A stretch of DNA of 64,000 nt from Alistipes sp. Its GTDB lineage: Bacteria > Bacteroidota > Bacteroidia > Bacteroidales > Rikenellaceae. The translations under genes were made by a program, and so were the position numbers. The DNA lies in assembly GCA_017629985.1 (NCBI GenBank), contig JAGBWD010000021.1, positions 1 through 64,000 on the forward strand, given 5' to 3'. The notes under the pieces are model-generated. The model ran no database searches and was not told the origin of the DNA. It saw nothing but the letters and a program-made list of their open reading frames with translations. Shown here in pieces: positions 19,091 through 28,570 of the stretch. The first letter of the stretch is position 1. Every line of letters starts with the position of its first letter.

Positions 19091-19375
19091 GTGTCGCTAA
19101 TTCTCTTTTTATCGGCCGTCTTGATGGCGTTTATCCTCCTCACTGTAGCCGTGGTGCTATGGCTCTCGGAGGTTTTGGGAAGCTTGTTACTAGCTACGCT
19201 TGTTGTATGGGTGTTAGATATTATCATTGCGGTTGTTATCTACTTTGTGTCGCTTCACCCCTCAATAAAGCGAATCTCGCAACGTCTCGATACCATATAC
19301 GAGGTTAGTGCAATGTTTGAGATGGCATATCGCCAAGTTGTTTTGTTTGTTAAAAAAGTTATGGGTGGCTCTTGA
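19091..19375 (+). CDS. Phage-holin-family small membrane protein
   Basis: 94 residues with two strong membrane helices (about 2-23 and 28-53) and an amphipathic C-terminal tail. The start is GTG: the only nearby ATG (19085) runs into a stop after four codons. Its layout matches the holin-like proteins (putative Holin-X type) that follow YtxH genes in Bacteroidota. Not evidence of a prophage; no phage genes surround it. The last codons overlap the terminator of the opposite gene. Confidence 0.75.
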   Translation: MSLILFLSAVLMAFILLTVAVVLWLSEVLGSLLLATLVVWVLDIIIAVVIYFVSLHPSIKRISQRLDTIYEVSAMFEMAYRQVVLFVKKVMGGS

Positions 19376-19385
19376 TGCCACCCAT
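19352..19385 (-). terminator. Terminator of the serine dehydratase gene
   Basis: Perfect 9-bp stem (ATGGGTGGC, 19361-19369, with 19377-19385), then on the minus strand AAC and six T (19352-19357). It lies inside the end of the opposite holin-like gene. Confidence 0.8.
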
Positions 19386-19401
19386 AATGGTATCTCTATC
19401 G

Positions 19402-20598
19402 CTAGAAGAAGTCTTTTGCTAGACCACCCTCGCCTGTCTCCTTGTAGATTGATGGCAGGTCGTGGCCTGTCTGCTTCATAACCTCTACCACGCGATCAAA
19501 CGACACGCGGTGGTGACCATCGGTATACATGGAGTATAGGTTGGCATCCAAAGCTCGTGCCGCAGCGTAGGCGTTACGCTCTATGCAGGGTATCTGCACC
19601 AAACCACATACAGGGTCGCAGGTCATTCCTAGGTGATGCTCCAAACCCATCTCCGCGGCATACTCTATCTGTGCTGGTGTGCCGCCGAAGAGCTGGTTTG
19701 CCGCAGCAGCAGCCATGGCACATGCCACACCTACCTCGCCCTGACAGCCCACCTCGGCACCCGATATTGAGGCATTTTGCTTCACTACGTTTCCAATAAG
19801 ACCTGCTGTGGCCAAGGCTCTGCAGATGCGGGTGTCACTAAACTCACGAGTCTTCCATAGGTGATAGAGTACGGCAGGAAGCACGCCCGATGAGCCACAC
19901 GTAGGTGCGGTGACGATGCGTCCTCCCGATGCGTTCTCCTCGCTCACGGCAAGGGCATAGGAGAATATCAAGCCTCGCGACTGAAGGCTCTGCTTATAAC
20001 CCGAGGCGCGGACGTTGTATCGCATAGCGCGGCGTGGAAGGTTTAGTGGGCCAGGGATGACGCCGTCAGTCTCAATGCCACGCTCCACAGCTTCGCGCAT
20101 AACACGCCATATCTTTGTGAGAAATATCCAGATATCTGGGCCCTCGTGCATCTCTACATACTCCCAAAATGTGCGTCCATGTTCGGTACACCACTTTAGA
20201 ATCTCTGTAAGGTTGGTGTGGGGGTATATGTCGGCAGTCTCGATGGGTGTGCTATTCTCCTCGGCAAGTGCGCCACCACCAATGCTGTATACTGTCCATT
20301 CGTCAGTAACATTGTTATCCTCAATAGCTTCAAAGTGCATGCCGTTGGGGTGGAAGGGCTTAAATATTGATGGCTCCCATACTAGCTCCACGTTACCGTG
20401 GGGGCGAAGCACATCAAATATAGCCTTGTCGGTGAGGTGACCCTTGCCTGTCGCTGCAAGGCTACCATATAGTGTAACACGGAAATATGTACATTCGGGG
20501 TTGCGATGCTGGAATATCTCTGCTGCGCGGCGTGGCGCCATCGTGTGACTGCTAGATGGGCCTGTGCCGATACGATATAGCTCCTTAATACTCTTCAT
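19402..20598 (-). CDS. sdaA: L-serine ammonia-lyase (iron-sulfur type)
   Basis: Converts L-serine to pyruvate and ammonia in the cytoplasm with a 4Fe-4S cluster. 398 residues as a single fused chain: the N-terminal beta domain opens with [13 protein letters not shown], and the alpha domain carries [24 protein letters not shown] and [16 protein letters not shown], which hold the cluster cysteines. Pyruvate made here could feed the pyruvate:ferredoxin oxidoreductase at 43514. Transcribed alone, with a divergent promoter toward hemW. Confidence 0.96.
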   Translation of the reverse strand: MKSIKELYRIGTGPSSSHTMAPRRAAEIFQHRNPECTYFRVTLYGSLAATGKGHLTDKAIFDVLRPHGNVELVWEPSIFKPFHPNGMHFEAIEDNNVTDEWTVYSIGGGALAEENSTPIETADIYPHTNLTEILKWCTEHGRTFWEYVEMHEGPDIWIFLTKIWRVMREAVERGIETDGVIPGPLNLPRRAMRYNVRASGYKQSLQSRGLIFSYALAVSEENASGGRIVTAPTCGSSGVLPAVLYHLWKTREFSDTRICRALATAGLIGNVVKQNASISGAEVGCQGEVGVACAMAAAAANQLFGGTPAQIEYAAEMGLEHHLGMTCDPVCGLVQIPCIERNAYAAARALDANLYSMYTDGHHRVSFDRVVEVMKQTGHDLPSIYKETGEGGLAKDFF

Positions 20599-20627
20599 TG
20601 AGGTATAATATTATATGTTTCTTGCTA

Positions 20628-20635
20628 CAAATATA
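20628..20635 (-). promoter_or_regulatory. Promoter box of the serine dehydratase gene
   Basis: TATATTTG on the minus strand, 29 bases before the start. Confidence 0.55.
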
Positions 20636-20679
20636 ATACTTTTTGCGATTGACGATTTCATATTTATCAAAATTTTAAG

Positions 20680-20687
20680 TAATTTTG
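20680..20687 (+). promoter_or_regulatory. Promoter box of hemW
   Basis: TAATTTTG, 22 bases before the hemW start; the -33 region only offers a TTT at 20656-20658. Confidence 0.5.
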
Positions 20688-20709
20688 TAGTTATTGAATC
20701 TCTCTCTCT

Positions 20710-21822
20710 ATGGCAACACTATATTTTCATATTCCATTTTGTAAGCGTATATGCACCTATTGCGACTTTTATAAGGTGGGTGCAGTAACTCTTTTGCCGC
20801 AGGTGGTGGATGCTATGCATAGGGAGTTGGAGCAGAGGAGCGAGTATCTCGCAGATAAGAGGTTAAGCTCGATATATTTTGGTGGCGGCACACCATCGCT
20901 ACTCTCTTCGCAGCAGATTGAGGGGCTTATAACGCACGCCCGACAGTTGTTTGACTGCTCGGGGGTTGAGGAGATAACCCTTGAGGCAAATCCCGATGAT
21001 CTTACAAAGGAGTATATTGCCGAGTTGAAGAGTACCTCCATAAATCGTATAAGCCTTGGAATACAGTCGTTCAACGATGATGTGTTGAGGTTTATGAATC
21101 GCCGTCATTCGGCTGCGGAGGCTACGGAGAGTGTTCAGCGATTACGCAACGCAGGGTATGATAATATCTCCATAGATATCATCTTTGGCATTGGAGGTTT
21201 CGAGGAGAAGAGCCTTGTAGATACACTACGTCAGGCCATAGCACTCGGTGTGGGGCATATCTCGGCATATCATCTTACGGTTGAGGAGCGTACAAGGTTG
21301 GGTATCATGACGCAGCACGGAGAGTATACACCAGTAGATGAGGAGCGCTCCGAGAGGGAGTATCTCATGGTTGAGCGTATGCTTCACGAGGCGGGGTATG
21401 AGCATTACGAGGTGTCGAACTATGCACGTGAGGGTTGTCGTGCGAAGCATAACTCGGCATATTGGCAGGGTGTGGAGTACTTGGGCATAGGCCCTGGTGC
21501 GCACTCTTTTAGTGGAGATAACCGTACATGGTGCATATCCTCTGCCAAGGAGTATGGTGAGGGTGATATGCGCTACGATGGAGAGAGCCTCTCGGAGGTA
21601 GATCATCTCAACGAGTATGTTATGACCTCTCTGCGTAGGGTAGAGGGTGTGGACCTCCGTTATGTAGCCTCACGTTTTGGAGAGTGTGAGGTGGAGCGTA
21701 TATTAGCCTCGGCACGTGGCTGGATAGAGGCCGAGGTGTTGTGCTATGATGGTCATACATTGGCAATACCTACTGCAAAATTTATGATGTCAGATGCTGT
21801 GATAGAGTCAATTTTTGCATAA
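20710..21822 (+). CDS. hemW: Radical SAM heme chaperone HemW
   Basis: 370 residues. HIPFCKRICTYCDFYKV near the N-terminus has the CxxxCxxC radical-SAM cluster motif followed by the Phe-rather-than-Cys signature of HemW (true HemN has an extra cysteine there). YFGGGTPSLL and EITLEANPDDLT are further family motifs. HemW inserts heme into client proteins and was long annotated as an oxygen-independent coproporphyrinogen oxidase. Its own promoter precedes it, and no operon partner is seen. The 163-base gap after it holds no gene. Confidence 0.92.
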   Translation: MATLYFHIPFCKRICTYCDFYKVGAVTLLPQVVDAMHRELEQRSEYLADKRLSSIYFGGGTPSLLSSQQIEGLITHARQLFDCSGVEEITLEANPDDLTKEYIAELKSTSINRISLGIQSFNDDVLRFMNRRHSAAEATESVQRLRNAGYDNISIDIIFGIGGFEEKSLVDTLRQAIALGVGHISAYHLTVEERTRLGIMTQHGEYTPVDEERSEREYLMVERMLHEAGYEHYEVSNYAREGCRAKHNSAYWQGVEYLGIGPGAHSFSGDNRTWCISSAKEYGEGDMRYDGESLSEVDHLNEYVMTSLRRVEGVDLRYVASRFGECEVERILASARGWIEAEVLCYDGHTLAIPTAKFMMSDAVIESIFA

Positions 21823-21985
21823 ATATTTTGATTTTTCAAAATAATGTCATAACTTTATGATGTAAAAATGTATTTATCTTTTTCTGCGCCGCTTAATACT
21901 GTCGTATCCCCCTGATAGTGAGTGTCTTGCGGTGTGGGATGTTGTATATAGAAACGTAAATAATACTATAAATAACAGATAGATT

Positions 21986-24007
21986 ATGTCAGGACTTAAA
22001 TTCGACAAACGTGAGTTGGGAAATTTGGAGTACTCGCTCGATAGAGAGGTGCTTTCGACAGATCGCCGTGGTGGTTATATGAGTACTACTATTGTTGGTT
22101 GCAACACACGTAAGTATCATGGCTTGATGGTCGCTCCTATTGACCAGAGTGACCGTACCTATGTGTTGCTTTCATCACTCGATGAGACCGTTGTGCAGCA
22201 CGACCAGTCGTTTAACCTTGCTCTACACCGCTTTGAGGGTACGTATGAGCCTCGTGGTCATAAGTATATCACCGACTTTGAGTATACTCCAGTTCCTACA
22301 ATAACATATCGTGTGGGTGGTGTTATCCTCAAGAAGGAGTTGTTGTGGGTGCATAACCGCACACAGCTTATGATTCGCTATACGTTGGTAGATGCTCACT
22401 CGGAGACTACGTTGCGTCTGCGTCCACTGCTTGCTTTCCGTGATAAGCATGCTTTGTCGAAGGCAAACATGGAGGCTGATGGCCGCGCTTATCCTATTCC
22501 TTGTGGTGTGAAGTGCCGTTTGTATGAAGGCTTCCCATGGTTGCACATGCAGCTAAATAAGGAGGATGCAGAGTTTATCGCAGCTCCCGATTGGTACTAC
22601 AACTTTGAGTATACCAAGGAGTTGGCTCGTGGTTATGAGGGTTATGAGGATCTTCTCTCTACGGGATACTTCGAGTTTAAGATTAAGAAGGGTGAGAGTG
22701 TTATCTTCTCTGCTGCGACCGACCTTATCGCTACTCCAGAATCTATCACCGAGATTTATGAGCAGCAGCTTGCACACCGTACACACAAGATTGACTTCTT
22801 GAGCTGTTTGCAGCACTCTGCACGTCAGTTTATCATTCGCCGTCCTGGTGATCGCACCGAGGTTGTTGCAGGATATCCTTGGTTTGGCTCATTCATGGAG
22901 GATACCTTTATGGCTCTTCCAGGACTTACCCTTACACAGGGTCGCACCGAGGATTGTGTGGCTGCAGTAGATACCGTAGTTCGTGATATAAAGGATAGCG
23001 GTCTTCTTGAGGGACGCTCTGTGCCTCCTGCTGTAGATGCTCCATTGTGGCTCTACTACACACTTCAGGAGCTTGAGGGGTATATCTCACAGAAGGAGAT
23101 TTGGGCCAAGTATGGTGATGTGATGAAGGGTATCCTTGAGGCTTACCGCGCAGGATTTTATGAGGATATCCGTCTACATGACAACGGCCTTGTATGGGCA
23201 TGGGCAGACCGTCCTTTGACATGGATGGCTGCTATGGTTGATGGCCATGCTGTGACACCTCGCCGCGGCTACCCTGTTGAGCTTCAGGCGTTGTGGTACA
23301 ACGCTGTGTCATATACATTGGCGTTGGCAAAGAAGCATGGCGATAAGGCCTTTGTTGCCGAGTGGAAGAACGCTCCAGAGAAGACCAAGAACTCCTTTGT
23401 ACAGAAGTTCTGGCTTGAGGAGGAGGGATACTTGGCAGACTACGTAAACTATGATGAGGTAAATAAGTTTATACGCTGTAATATGGTCGTGGCGTGTGGT
23501 CTAAACTACACAATGCTCGATGAGGAGAAGGTGGTGCGTACTATTATGACTGTTCGCGATCACCTGCTTACACCACGCGGACTTCGTACGCTATCGCCAC
23601 GTAACCTTCTATATAAGTCGAACTATAACGAGGATCAGCGTTCGCAGGATCTTGCATCGCGCAATGGCTCTGCGTGGATTTGGCCTTTGGTATTCTATGT
23701 TAAGACATGTTTCGCACTCTCTGGTGAGCGCTACTATAAGGAGGCAAAGGCGTTGTTGGATGATTTCGATAGCGAGCTTCAGACAAAGTGTGTAGGCTCT
23801 ATTTCGGAGCGTTTCGAGGGTGACCCTCCACATGGTCCACGTGGCTCTATCTCACATGCTACATCTGTTGCAGGTCTACTTCTTATCAACCAGATGGTTG
23901 AGAAGCATGCTCCCAAGAAGAGAGGTGCGAAGAGAGCTACTCCAAAGGTGGAGAGTGGTGAGGAGAAGCCAAAGCGTAAGTGTGTGCGTAAGAGTGTTAA
24001 GAAGTAA
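21986..24007 (+). CDS. Glycogen debranching enzyme (amylo-alpha-1,6-glucosidase family)
   Basis: 673-residue cytoplasmic enzyme. An N-terminal domain (GGYMSTTIVGCNTRKYHGLM) precedes an alpha/alpha toroid typical of GDE C-terminal/GH133-type enzymes, with AGYPWFGSFMEDTFMALPGL as the clear signature and WAWADRP and NGSAWIWPLVF later. The C-terminus ends in a Lys/Arg-rich tail of about 35 residues that looks unstructured. It is the first gene of a three-gene glucan operon; the next gene starts 19 bases on. Confidence 0.92.
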   Translation: MSGLKFDKRELGNLEYSLDREVLSTDRRGGYMSTTIVGCNTRKYHGLMVAPIDQSDRTYVLLSSLDETVVQHDQSFNLALHRFEGTYEPRGHKYITDFEYTPVPTITYRVGGVILKKELLWVHNRTQLMIRYTLVDAHSETTLRLRPLLAFRDKHALSKANMEADGRAYPIPCGVKCRLYEGFPWLHMQLNKEDAEFIAAPDWYYNFEYTKELARGYEGYEDLLSTGYFEFKIKKGESVIFSAATDLIATPESITEIYEQQLAHRTHKIDFLSCLQHSARQFIIRRPGDRTEVVAGYPWFGSFMEDTFMALPGLTLTQGRTEDCVAAVDTVVRDIKDSGLLEGRSVPPAVDAPLWLYYTLQELEGYISQKEIWAKYGDVMKGILEAYRAGFYEDIRLHDNGLVWAWADRPLTWMAAMVDGHAVTPRRGYPVELQALWYNAVSYTLALAKKHGDKAFVAEWKNAPEKTKNSFVQKFWLEEEGYLADYVNYDEVNKFIRCNMVVACGLNYTMLDEEKVVRTIMTVRDHLLTPRGLRTLSPRNLLYKSNYNEDQRSQDLASRNGSAWIWPLVFYVKTCFALSGERYYKEAKALLDDFDSELQTKCVGSISERFEGDPPHGPRGSISHATSVAGLLLINQMVEKHAPKKRGAKRATPKVESGEEKPKRKCVRKSVKK

Positions 24008-24026
24008 AACGTAAAAAAGATATATT

Positions 24027-25346
24027 ATGAGAGTACTAATGTTCGGATGGGAGTTCCCTCCTCATATTGCCGGAGGATTGGGTACTGCCTGCTATGGTAT
24101 GACGCAGGGCTTGGCTCGTAACGATGTAGAGGTAATCTTTGTAATGCCTAAAGCCTCTGGTGACGAGGATCAGAGCTTCGTGAAGGTTGTCAATGCCAGC
24201 GATGTAGAGGCTACATATTGCGACTCAAGCATCGAGGGCGCTGACGATATTATGCGTAAGATTTCGTTCATCCACATCGACTCGAATATGGTTCCTTACA
24301 TCTCTCCAGAGGAGTGGGCTACATATCGTGAGGGTTATGAGCGTACAGGAAAGAAGTTTTGGGAGCGTAAAGGTGATAGCTGGACACAGCGTTACACCTT
24401 CTCGGGTAAGTATGGCGCAAACATCATGGAGGAGGTTGCCCGCTATGCTGTTGTGGCAGCCGAGGTGGCACGACAGCTCGAGGGACAGTTTGATGTAATT
24501 CATGCTCACGACTGGCTGACATACTTTGCGGGTATCGCTGCAAAGCGCGTGTCGGATAAGCCTCTTGTGGTACACATGCACGCTACATCTTTTGACCGTT
24601 CGTCAAGCGACAATATCGACACACGTGTATATGAGATAGAGCGTGCTGGTATGGCTGCTGCAGATATGGTTATCGCAGTGTCAAACCTCACACGCAACAT
24701 CGTTATCAACAAGTATAATATCGAGCCAGAGAAGGTTGTTGCGGTGCATAATGCTGTGCAGTTTGCCGAGAATGACAATCCTGTTCCTGTGCGTGGCGTT
24801 AAGGATAAGATTGTTACGTTCCTTGGTCGTATCACCTTCCAGAAGGGTCCTGACTACTTCATTGAGGCTGCTGCCAAGGTGCTAGCTAGAGTCCCTAACG
24901 TGCGCTTTGTTATGGCTGGCTCGGGAGATATGATGAACCACTGTATTCGCCGTGTTGCGCAGCTAGGTATCTCTGACCGTTTCCACTTCACAGGCTTCTT
25001 GAAGGGTGATGATGTGCAGAAGATGTTCCAGCTTTCGGATGTATACATTATGCCTTCGGTGTCGGAGCCATTTGGAATCTCGCCGTTGGAGGCTATGCGC
25101 TCTAATGTGCCAACCATCATCTCGCACCAGAGCGGTGTGGCAGAGGTGTTGGATTATGCCGTAAAGGTGAACTATTGGGATGTAGATGCTATGGCTGATG
25201 CTATCTATGGCCTTATCACATATCCTGCTCTTGCCAAGATGTTCCAAGAGAAGGGTATGCAGGAGGTTAATAACCTCAAATGGTTCAATGCCGCTGTGAA
25301 GATTAAGGATGTATATCAGCAGGCTATCGATAAGTGTAACAAATAA
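24027..25346 (+). CDS. GT4-type glycosyltransferase (glycogen synthase-like)
   Basis: 439 residues with the GT-B fold. EFPPHIAGGLGTACYGMTQGL is the glycogen-synthase-like donor-loop (GGLG) signature, VIHAHDWLT is the second Rossmann landmark, and GRITFQKGPDYFIEAA with PSVSEPFGISPLEAM forms the nucleotide-sugar site with the catalytic Glu pair. It lies between the debranching enzyme and GH57, so the product is probably an intracellular alpha-1,4-glucan; donor not determinable. Confidence 0.9.
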   Translation: MRVLMFGWEFPPHIAGGLGTACYGMTQGLARNDVEVIFVMPKASGDEDQSFVKVVNASDVEATYCDSSIEGADDIMRKISFIHIDSNMVPYISPEEWATYREGYERTGKKFWERKGDSWTQRYTFSGKYGANIMEEVARYAVVAAEVARQLEGQFDVIHAHDWLTYFAGIAAKRVSDKPLVVHMHATSFDRSSSDNIDTRVYEIERAGMAAADMVIAVSNLTRNIVINKYNIEPEKVVAVHNAVQFAENDNPVPVRGVKDKIVTFLGRITFQKGPDYFIEAAAKVLARVPNVRFVMAGSGDMMNHCIRRVAQLGISDRFHFTGFLKGDDVQKMFQLSDVYIMPSVSEPFGISPLEAMRSNVPTIISHQSGVAEVLDYAVKVNYWDVDAMADAIYGLITYPALAKMFQEKGMQEVNNLKWFNAAVKIKDVYQQAIDKCNK

Positions 25347-25358
25347 AAAGAAAGATAT

Positions 25359-26537
25359 ATGAAGACCGTTTGTTTCTATTTTCAGGTTCACCAGCCTTGG
25401 CGTTTGAAGACCTACCGTTTCTTCAACATGGGTAATGACCATAACTATCTTGATGACTTCACCAATCGTGCCATTATGCAGAAGGTGGCTCGTGAGTGTT
25501 ATCTTCCTATGAATGCTCTGTTGTTGAACCTTATCAACGAGCATAAGGGAGCGTTGCGCTGCTCGTTCTCTATCACAGGTTCGGCTGTTGAGCAGTTCAA
25601 GGCTTATGCTCCCGAGGTTCTAGAGTCGTTCAAGCGTCTCGCGGATACTGGATGTGTGGAGTTCCTTGGTGAGACATACTCTCACTCTCTATCATCGCTC
25701 TACTCTGTTGAGGAGTTTAAGCAGGAGGTAAAGCTTCATAGCCAGATGCTTAAGGAGGAGTTTGGCGTGAAGCCAACAACGTTCCGCAACACGGAGCTTA
25801 TCTACTCTGACGATATTGCGAAGGCTGTAGAGGAGATGGGCTTTAAGGCTATGCTTGCCGAGGGTGCGCGACACATTCTTGGTTGGAAGTCTCCAAACTT
25901 CGTATATACCGATGCTGTGGATAATAAGCTTCGACTCTTGTTGCGTAACTACAAGCTCTCTGACGATATCGCTTTCCGCTTCTCAAACGAGGGATGGCCA
26001 GAGTGGCCTCTTACTGCTGATAAGTTTGCGCAGTGGGTGGCATCGGAGAATGGTGATGTGGTAAACCTCTTTATGGATTATGAGACCTTTGGTGAGCATC
26101 AGAAGGCCTCTACAGGAATCTTTGACTTCATGAAGGCTCTTCCAGCTGCGCTTCTTGCAACCGGAGAGGTGGAGTTTGCTACCGCTAGTGAGGCTGCAAA
26201 GAGACTTCAGCCTGTAGCTGTCCTCCACTGCCCTTATGCTATGTCGTGGGCTGATGAGGAGCGTGATGTAACAGCATGGTTGGGTAATGACCTTCAGAAT
26301 GAGGCGTTTAACAAGCTATATGCTTTGGCTCCAAAGGTTAAGAAGGTGAAGAATAAGGACTTTGAGTTTGTATGGCACTTCATGCAGAACTCTGACCACT
26401 TCTACTATATGGCTACAAAGTGGTTCTCTGATGGTGATGTACACTCATACTTCAACCCTTACGACTCTGCTTACGAGGCATTCATCAACTATATGAATGT
26501 GTTGGCTGACTTCGAGATAGAGCTTAATAAGTTGTAG
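25359..26537 (+). CDS. GH57-family alpha-glucan hydrolase or transferase
   Basis: 392 residues. YFQVHQPWRLKTYRFF at the start is GH57 motif 1 (HQP). GETYSHSLSSL contains the motif 2 region, NTELIYSDD holds the nucleophile Glu (motif 3), MDYETFGEHQ the acid Asp (motif 4), and a late motif 5 region follows. GH57 members include alpha-amylases and 4-alpha-glucanotransferases. It is the third gene of the glycogen operon, 12 bases after the glycosyltransferase, and ends at the terminator at 26562. Confidence 0.92.
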   Translation: MKTVCFYFQVHQPWRLKTYRFFNMGNDHNYLDDFTNRAIMQKVARECYLPMNALLLNLINEHKGALRCSFSITGSAVEQFKAYAPEVLESFKRLADTGCVEFLGETYSHSLSSLYSVEEFKQEVKLHSQMLKEEFGVKPTTFRNTELIYSDDIAKAVEEMGFKAMLAEGARHILGWKSPNFVYTDAVDNKLRLLLRNYKLSDDIAFRFSNEGWPEWPLTADKFAQWVASENGDVVNLFMDYETFGEHQKASTGIFDFMKALPAALLATGEVEFATASEAAKRLQPVAVLHCPYAMSWADEERDVTAWLGNDLQNEAFNKLYALAPKVKKVKNKDFEFVWHFMQNSDHFYYMATKWFSDGDVHSYFNPYDSAYEAFINYMNVLADFEIELNKL

Positions 26538-26561
26538 TATAGGGGTGAAATACCTATAATC

Positions 26562-26594
26562 AAAAATCCCTCGGGTAATACCCGAGGGATTTTT
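26562..26594. terminator. Bidirectional terminator between the glycogen operon and a lipoprotein gene
   Basis: 15-bp stem AAAAATCCCTCGGGT (26562-26576) with 26580-26594, 3-base loop; A run on one side and T run on the other serve both strands. Confidence 0.85.
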
Positions 26595-26613
26595 GATTGT
26601 GGTGCTACGATTA

Positions 26614-27342
26614 TTATTGTATAGAACCTTGTGGGAGTATCTGACCCTTATACTCCACCTTTATACCCTCCATATCTGCAGTTACGAAACGGGCAGAGAC
26701 CTCGTAGAATGGGTATCCAGACTCATGATCAGGGTCTACCTTTACCTTTGCCGAACCCTCGGTAAAGCGAATCAACTCACCATCGGTGTAGTATGTGAAA
26801 TAGGTGTACTGCTTGTCGAGAGTCATCGAAGAGCCATCGCTTAAGCTGTATGTGCCCTCTGGCAAGTACTCATTCTCTATCGGAGAGTAGAAGTCAATGT
26901 AGAGTGCATAGCCAGTTTGTGTGTCGTAGAATGTAACATAGTCGTTGCGTAGACCATTGGTCTCCAATATGATAACGTGGGCAGAGGTGTTAAACTCTGT
27001 GAATGTGTGGATTGTAGTGGTAGTTTCATCAACCTCACCATTATCCTCATCGCCATTATCATCGCCATTATCATCGCCATTATCGCCACCGTTGTCACCA
27101 CCGTTGTCACCACCGTTGTCGCCGCCGTTGTCGCCGCCGTTGTCACCACCGTTGTCACCACCGTTGTCGCCACCGTTGTCACCGCCATTCTCACCCTCGT
27201 TCTCACCCTCGTTCTCACCCTCGTTCTCACCCTCGTTCTCACCCTCGTTTACCTCTGGGGTGTTGGGCTGCTGTGTGTCATTGTTTGCTGGCTCACAAGC
27301 TACGAAAAGCAGAAGCGCCAGCAGTATGCTCAAGTATTTCAT
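26614..27342 (-). CDS. Lipoprotein with long Gly/Asn/Glu/Asp tetrapeptide repeat stalk
   Basis: 242 residues. Lipobox LFVAC (Cys16), then a stalk of about 70 residues made of tetrapeptides: roughly five ENEG units and about ten DNGG/DNGD units. The C-terminal 125 residues form a beta domain with LPEGTYSL, a glycine turn and a closing IKVEYKGQILP strand. The same module style (P-GTY turn, then a strand like YEGEL) occurs in the BACON-like lipoproteins at 945 and 47223. The acidic stalk should be flexible and hold the domain away from the membrane. Ligand unknown. Confidence 0.75.
   Translation of the reverse strand: MKYLSILLALLLFVACEPANNDTQQPNTPEVNEGENEGENEGENEGENEGENGGDNGGDNGGDNGGDNGGDNGGDNGGDNGGDNGGDNGDDNGDDNGDEDNGEVDETTTTIHTFTEFNTSAHVIILETNGLRNDYVTFYDTQTGYALYIDFYSPIENEYLPEGTYSLSDGSSMTLDKQYTYFTYYTDGELIRFTEGSAKVKVDPDHESGYPFYEVSARFVTADMEGIKVEYKGQILPQGSIQ
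27039..27249. repeat. 12-base tandem repeat array inside the lipoprotein gene
   Basis: Two related 12-base units, one coding ENEG and one coding DNGG, are stacked in blocks with third-position variation (TTGTCACCACCG versus TTGTCGCCGCCG). Unit length is a multiple of three, so copy-number change would alter stalk length without shifting the frame. Confidence 0.85.
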
Positions 27343-27417
27343 ATTCTAAATTTTAGATTATTATGTTAGATTTGCCTATATGATAGAGGGGCTGAATTAT
27401 AGCCCCTCCACTTATAA

Positions 27418-28464
27418 TTACTCCTTGTTATCGCTGTTTGAGTCCTTAAGAGCCTCGCGGAGCTTTGCAGGGAAGTTACTCTTGATATCGCGCTCCATAG
27501 AGAGAATCATGCTGCATATTGCACGTGCTGAAGAGCTACCATGACCAATCATCACAGGGGCGTTGATACCCATAACCTGAAGACCTCCCACACTCTCGGC
27601 ATTCATAGCATCCCAGAAGTCATTCTGGAAGTAGAGCTTTGGTACGATGCGACCCAAAATAGGGCGAAGAAGGTTCTTGAGACGTGGCTTGCCACCGCCA
27701 AGCTTAAAGTTTATGCGGTAGAGGGCCTCGGCCATCTTAAGAAGGCTATTGCCCACAAAGGCATCTGCAACAACAACATCGCCAATCTTACCTGTGAAGA
27801 TGTATGATGCTTCGACATTTCCCACAAAGTTGTAGCGCTTATCCTCCTTCATAAGGTCGTATGTAGCCTTTGCCTGGGCATTACCCTTGCCCTCCTCCTC
27901 ACCAATGTTGAGAAGTGCCACACGAGGGTTCTCCATATTGAGTGCCGACTTGGCATAAATAGAGCCTAGAAGGCCATACTGTGCTAGAACCTCGGGCTTT
28001 GCGTCTACATTAAGACCTACATCCATCAATACAGCGCGCTGTATGCCATGCTCTGCAGATACTGTAGGTATTAGCGTTGCCAACACAGGGCGTATGACAC
28101 CCTCGATAGGCTTGATAACCTGCATCGAGCCAACCATCATCGCACCTGTAGAGCCTGCGCTTGCGAAGCCATCTATCTTACCCTCTGCGAGGTAGTTGAA
28201 GCCTACGGTGATGCTTGAATCGCGTTTTGCAATAAATGCCTTTGCTGGGTGATCGCCCATCTCGATAACCTCTGTAGTGGCTACAATGTCGAAGTTACTA
28301 GCTGGGCAGTTATGTTTCTTGAGAAGCTCCTCGATACGCGCTTTGTCTCCAAAAAGAACTATGCGGCTCTCTTTGTCGAGGAAATTTAGGGACATAATAG
28401 CTCCTTCGATAGCTACTTCGGGTGCGAAGTCGCCACCCATAGCGTCGATACCTATCCTTACCAT
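27418..28464 (-). CDS. plsX: Phosphate acyltransferase PlsX
   Basis: 348 residues. Makes acyl-phosphate from acyl-ACP for phospholipid synthesis, at the inner face of the membrane. Family motifs visible: RIGIDAMGGDFAPEVAIEGA at the start, GDHPAKAF, SAGSTGAMM and LLNIGEEEGKGN. It sits after rpmF as in many bacteria, but the usual fabH partner does not follow; a lipoprotein gene on the same strand does. Confidence 0.95.
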   Translation of the reverse strand: MVRIGIDAMGGDFAPEVAIEGAIMSLNFLDKESRIVLFGDKARIEELLKKHNCPASNFDIVATTEVIEMGDHPAKAFIAKRDSSITVGFNYLAEGKIDGFASAGSTGAMMVGSMQVIKPIEGVIRPVLATLIPTVSAEHGIQRAVLMDVGLNVDAKPEVLAQYGLLGSIYAKSALNMENPRVALLNIGEEEGKGNAQAKATYDLMKEDKRYNFVGNVEASYIFTGKIGDVVVADAFVGNSLLKMAEALYRINFKLGGGKPRLKNLLRPILGRIVPKLYFQNDFWDAMNAESVGGLQVMGINAPVMIGHGSSSARAICSMILSMERDIKSNFPAKLREALKDSNSDNKE

Positions 28465-28517
28465 AATATATAGTTGTTGGTGTGACTAAATATAGCCTTG
28501 GTAAAAAAGGCTAAAGC

Positions 28518-28557
28518 AAAAGGAGCAACCTCCGACCGTGCGGCGTTGCTCCTTTTT
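28518..28557. terminator. Bidirectional hairpin between rpmF and plsX
   Basis: 12-bp stem (AAAAGGAGCAAC, 28518-28529, with 28545-28556) flanked by T-rich tails on either strand. On the coding strand it sits between rpmF and plsX, so it would attenuate or end transcription before plsX. Confidence 0.65.
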
Positions 28558-28570
28558 GTTAATGTGAAGA

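Noticed and set aside
19091..19375. Prophage indicated by a holin-like gene
   Set aside because: It pairs with a YtxH gene as in many Bacteroidota chromosomes, and no phage structural, lysis or integrase genes are nearby.
22223..22546. Minus-strand frames inside the debranching-enzyme gene
   Set aside because: They are antisense shadows of strongly biased codons; no motif or promoter supports them.
27039..27249. CRISPR-like or tandem regulatory array
   Set aside because: The 12-base units have no spacers and are in frame with the lipoprotein; long plus-strand frames over it are shadows of the repeat.
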